Both the position numbers and the translations under genes were made by a program. Under the pieces are notes generated by a model that saw only the letters and a list, made by a program, of their open reading frames with translations, did not search any database and was not told the origin of the DNA. From the NCBI GenBank assembly GCA_037043015.1, contig CM073322.1, forward strand, positions 29,806,864 to 29,870,863: a stretch of 64,000 nt of DNA, read 5' to 3'. Shown here in pieces: positions 59,901-64,000 of the stretch (its first letter is position 1; each line of letters begins with the position of its first letter). Source of the stretch: Bryum argenteum. Taxonomy: Eukaryota; Streptophyta; Bryopsida; Bryales; Bryaceae.

Positions 59901-62202
59901 AGACTTCCTTGCCATGAATGTCACCGCTAGGATTGTCCGAAGCTCCAGGAACATAACTCTGAGAATCGGACATAAGATCGTCCTTAGACCGCGCATCTTG
60001 GTTACTGGAGACCGCAGCTCCGGCGACAAATAAAGGATGAATGTATGCCATTTGATACTCTAATGAGTACGCTGAGCCCCAGTCCTCAGTTTCTTCTTCA
60101 ACGTGAATATTTATCATTCGCCTGTGCGGATACATGCCTTGAATAAATGCGAGAAAGTGCAGCCAGGCTCTACCGAGTTCAGGTCGTTTCTGTGCAACAT
60201 ATTGTGATACTTCCAAGTGGGTCATAACGTATCTGATATCTTCTAAAATCCGGTAATAGTGCCGCTTCACCTTACTTACCTGTACAAAAAGAACACGAGT
60301 AATTTAGTATATATCCGAGCTAGAGTTTGTACGTAACCACGAGGCAAAACAACATATGAACCAAATCTCCTCTCGCAAGGAACTAAGAATCTCTTTGTTA
60401 TATATTAGATTCATGTTCCAGGAAAAATGTATGCTAGAACGTGTTCATCGAAGAAAAATGCAGTGGCAAATGAATAATATCGGAAGAGGTGGGTTTGAGC
60501 ATACCGATATGTGACCATCCTCCCCGACACAAGAACGGAAGAACCTTCTTAAAGTATCAAATAGCATGTCCAAAAGGCCAAACTCCACCACCAACTTAGG
60601 TGTGAGAGTTGGAACCGTAAAAATCTGTACAGAGAAACTATTGACAATAGCGTGTTCACGATATCTGCTCCTTGGATAAGGTACAACTCTTGTGGATTCC
60701 TCTTGCATGGCGTCATGCACATAGTGTGGATAATGTGAAATGAACGTCTGAGCAAAGGTGTGTTTGAAGTTGATGTCACCTAAGAGCTTGTATAAAAGCT
60801 CATGGAGGGAGTTCACACATCGTTTCGGTAGAAAGCACTCTGTACTCATCAAAGTATCCAGAAGTCCTATGTTTCTATTACCTACTATTTCTGCGGTAAA
60901 GGCCAGCATAGATTCACCATAGCTGCAAAACTCCAGTAACATCTCAATGCAAACCACTGATAACTGACATGCCACTTTCTCCTCCACCTTCTGATCATCC
61001 CACTTCTTTGCCCTATTTTCCGCCACCTTTTCTGCTGCCCTTAATGTAGATGCCCAGTGAAGTAATAAAGCTTCGAGGACTGGTGTAGCTGCTTCTATCA
61101 ACGAAGAGGGTAAAAGTGCAACCTGTCCAGGGCCAGTGTGTTTAAAACAGAATCCTGATCGCTTCCAAGCAGTAACATCGCCGCAGTCACAGCAACCCCC
61201 ACAAGTACGGATCATAGAATAGTCGTGGGTGGAGTGATCTCCATTCTGAAAGCACGGCACACAAATTGCACAGGTCGGGTCGTGTTCACAGGTGCGACAT
61301 CTATAAGCAATATCATTACCACCCCAAACTGCTCCACACACACCCCTGGTGCTTCCAGTCCCTTGTCCCGCAGCTTCCAACACCGAATGCGGTTCCCCCT
61401 GGAACATGAGCCACTGCACCCGTTTCAGCGCATCCCTACATAGATTCTGAAATTCCTTCCGTGTTCCGGGTCCCTGAACTTCATCTGCCCCCGGCGATGT
61501 AACCTCTTGAACTTCATCCAGTCCAGGAAAGAGTGCACCGATCACCGCTCTAAGTTCAGGCCCGTGTTCTTTCACGTACTCTACAACTCCTTCATTACCT
61601 TTTTCCAAGTATTCTGCAGGTACGTACTTCGATAACCTCTGCACGCTCAACAGCATTCCAACATCAGCATTCTCAACGAGCTGAATTCAGTACCAAATTC
61701 CTCAATCAACGCGGGCAGAAATCGACAACCTTACAATCATACTCATGAGCGCAACAATATCATATACTGCGATTGACCTGAAGGCACAGATCCATTCCTC
61801 GGACCTACCGAAAAATGAATTCCATGATCAGACACCTTCAAGTAAAAGTGACAATCAGGTTTTAGGGCAACAATGACACAGCATATTCAACCTTGCTAAA
61901 CTGCATCAATTACCAGAAGAATCAATTTCGCGCAACTCGAAAAGCATACAATCAATCGATATCAACTGGTAAGCTAAAGAGGTAGAGAGGCGCCAGAATT
62001 GATTCCCTACAGCACGATCGACATGAAATTGGCATACAAAACCGTGGCGAAAACCTACTTGCAAAACAGCATCGGAAGAGATTGCCAAGACGGATGAAGT
62101 GACACTGCTCGAGGACGTGCCGCCCGTGGCGATGCTGGCACCTGCGGAGCCACTGCCCGAGGTGGTGTTGTTATTATTCAACGCCGCTTGATGGCCGTCC
62201 AT
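50914..62202 (-). CDS. PRT6: E3 ubiquitin ligase PROTEOLYSIS6 (PRT6)-type N-recognin
   Basis: Inferred exons (minus): 62202-62059, 61680-60505, 60279-59398, 59287-58863, 58677-58537, 58444-58201, 57579-56812, 56626-56411, 56061-55644, 55343-54974, 54810-54771, 54672-54048, one ending at 53759 (start unresolved, about 53974 to 53830), 53699-53491, 53337-52772, 52493-52386, 52023-51948, 51565-51488, 51236-51168 and 50982-50914. All other joins keep phase. The total is about 2,250 residues (Arabidopsis PRT6 about 2,000). Exon 2 has the UBR box: CGAVW, CRTCEHDPTCAICVPCF, HSTHDYSMI, CGGCCDCGD, FCFKH. The RING is split over three exons: CALC (56490s), ACGHAMHQEC (55000s) and FLCPVC (54660s). The C-terminus has the Cys-rich autoinhibitory-type region (ERCPFCKTV, ALCLLCGALCC, CGAGIGIFLM) and RGKPLFL. 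In Arabidopsis it binds N-terminal Arg and basic residues in the Cys/Arg N-degron pathway (oxygen and NO sensing). No in-frame ATG precedes 62202 after a stop. Confidence 0.95.
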
Positions 62203-64000
62203 CCCTACAACACCGCTTTCTAAGTCTCCCAGTCCTTGTGCTGCTTCATACAAAGACCAAAAGCAAACGCATCATCCACATCTACAAGGAGCTCACTCAT
62301 TCGCACTTGGGTTTGCAGCTCCCATGTGGGTGAGTGCCAGGGAATTGAGGGTGGGTGGGTGGGTGGCAAGATGGGTGCCTGGCTGGATGGCTGCCTGCCG
62401 GCGAGAGGGCGGAAAGCGGCGATGGCGTGCAGATGCTTCAAAGGACTTTCGGAACATGAGCAAACATCATTCCAAGGGGGAAGGATGGAGCAGCGGCAGC
62501 AACAACAATGACAACAACAAACGCTCGTTCAAGATGATGCCATCGCTCGCTCAAGCAACATCGCTCTTCCATAGAATTCTCCTGTGGCCGGGGCCGGGCC
62601 GGGCCCGGGCCCCGATGGAACGCCAGGTGTTCCGTCGCCCGGCCTGGCGTTTGCCCGGGTTCTCGCGTGAGCCCGAAATCCTGAGGCCTCAAAGATTCCA
62701 CCCTTGATGGCCTAGAACATGTAAATACTATTTTGATATTTAGATCCCTTTCTAATTCCGAATCTTGTGAGCTTCCTCCGTTGTGGGTAGAAATGGTGGA
62801 TAAAGTCCCCTAACTTCTTCAACACTAATATTTCTTTATCTTATTCAATTCAACACTCATGCTCTCTTTACACTAGAGTTGACAAGCCAAGAGGGGAAGG
62901 ATAATTTCAACTAGTGGAAGGCCTAGGAATTGAGAAACTAATGAAGAGAGGCTTTAAGCAAGCAGATTTTAGTCGAGAGGAGAAAAGGGGCCATAAATGA
63001 AAATTTACTCCATCGGAGAAAAGGAGCCAAAGATGACATCGCAAGTTTTGTTGACAAAGATATTGCTATTCTTTATAGCCCCTTGAATTGTAATTAGGCC
63101 TACTTGTATGTAGTGGGTCTAAATAAAATTTGGAGGGCCATTCGGCGATAAACCACAACCAGTCATTTAGAATATTTTAAGTTCAATTTAGAAAATACTT
63201 CACATTGGAGACTTTGGCCTTCTCTCACCATAGATTACATTCAAAGGCCAAGGATTGGCTTTTCTCAAGTATGGGCCATGGCCCAAGTAAGGTTCGGCCT
63301 GAGGCTTCTCATTTCTTAATATAAAAATGGCCTTGAATTCCTTGACAGTGTTAGATCAAGATTCTACAAATAAGTACAGATTAAGTAGTAACACCCAATC
63401 GTATCATGCACCAAGATCGCTTGTTTATGTAAAGTTTACTGAAAGTTGATAGTGGGCTTGTCAATAATTCTCCTCATTTCTAATGTTGAAAATATTAACT
63501 AACGTTTTTTAGGTCATTCAGAAGCCTTTTTACCTTGTTATAAAAAATTGAAACAATATGTAAAAGAAAAGTTACTTTTAAAACTTGAAACCATAAGATC
63601 TTTAGGTCTGTTCACCTATTCATATAATTGAGTTTTTAAATATCACAAATTGAAATTCTTAAACAAGTTCGTAAGATTTGGCTACTCGGTTTTGGAGGTT
63701 GACTTATGCCAGCAAAGAAGGTTTTCAAACTTTGAAGCCTAAAATAAGTGTCAATCTCATGCCTTTAGTATGTCTAATTAATTTGAGCTGAGCTAATAAA
63801 TTATGGGAGTTACCCCAAGGTGCACATTGAATTCCCTTCTAATTGCTAAATTGGCACTAGTAACTCTTTGATGAATTTGTTATCAAGGAGTGTCACAAAA
63901 GTATAATGCACCATGGACCATTGAGCAACCAAAACCAAAACTTTGGAGTTAGATGAGCACAAAGAATTGATATGGTAGAAATTTGGTTTGGTAAAGGCAA
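62203..64000. other. Upstream region of the PRT6-type gene and intergenic DNA
   Basis: Positions 62203-62700 are GC-rich with a GGGCCGGGCC-type run at 62589-62615 and probably hold the 5' UTR and promoter. An open frame reading 'MSELLVDVDDAFAFG' (minus, about 62300-62225) ends at a stop before the assigned start. From 62700 to 64000 the DNA is AT-rich with no gene or repeat I can name. Confidence 0.45.

Overview
The window is nuclear DNA of a land plant. The evidence is intron-rich genes with GT-AG junctions and in-phase exons, three recognisable plant genes (an ACT-domain Raf-like kinase of the STY8/17/46 type, a 14-3-3 protein, and a PROTEOLYSIS6-type N-recognin), and Stowaway-like MITEs. 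The lineage cannot be fixed from the sequence. The divergence of the kinase N-terminus and the unusual repeats make me lean weakly to a seedless plant.

Layout. 1-3.7 kb: repeats, then the upstream region of the kinase gene. 3.7-9.2 kb (+): STY-type kinase, 13 exons, 659 codons, all junctions in phase. 9.2-12 kb: MITE-rich DNA, including one MITE nested in another. 12-13.7 kb (+): 3' end of an unrecognised gene. 13.8-18.05 kb (+): a transposase-like gene with candidate acidic catalytic residues, one frame break, and two MITEs in its second intron. 19.1-22.4 kb (-): a convergent three-exon gene with a RING-like zinc-binding domain. 23-30 kb: MITEs, a 1.6-kb foldback and a (TA)n tract. 30.5-32.6 kb (-): 14-3-3 gene. 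32.6-41.2 kb: AT-rich repeat-rich DNA. 41.25-44.3 kb (-): a membrane protein with fifteen PFF motifs. 44.3-50.9 kb: dense repeats. 50.9-62.2 kb (-): PRT6-type E3 ligase, about 20 exons. 62.2-64 kb: upstream region.

The most striking non-genic signal is a set of at least thirteen short elements in several sequence families. All end in CCC(C/T)TAAA or a close variant and sit at TTAA or near-TTAA sites, a piggyBac-like signature. A second theme is the 13-23 kb block, where a transposase-like gene and a RING-like gene converge and a 250-bp MITE occurs three times. This could be the body of a large undescribed DNA transposon, but I found no outer termini.

The named genes are ordinary housekeeping or regulatory genes. 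Kinases of the STY group phosphorylate chloroplast transit peptides and 14-3-3 proteins bind such phosphopeptides, but I would treat their proximity here as chance.
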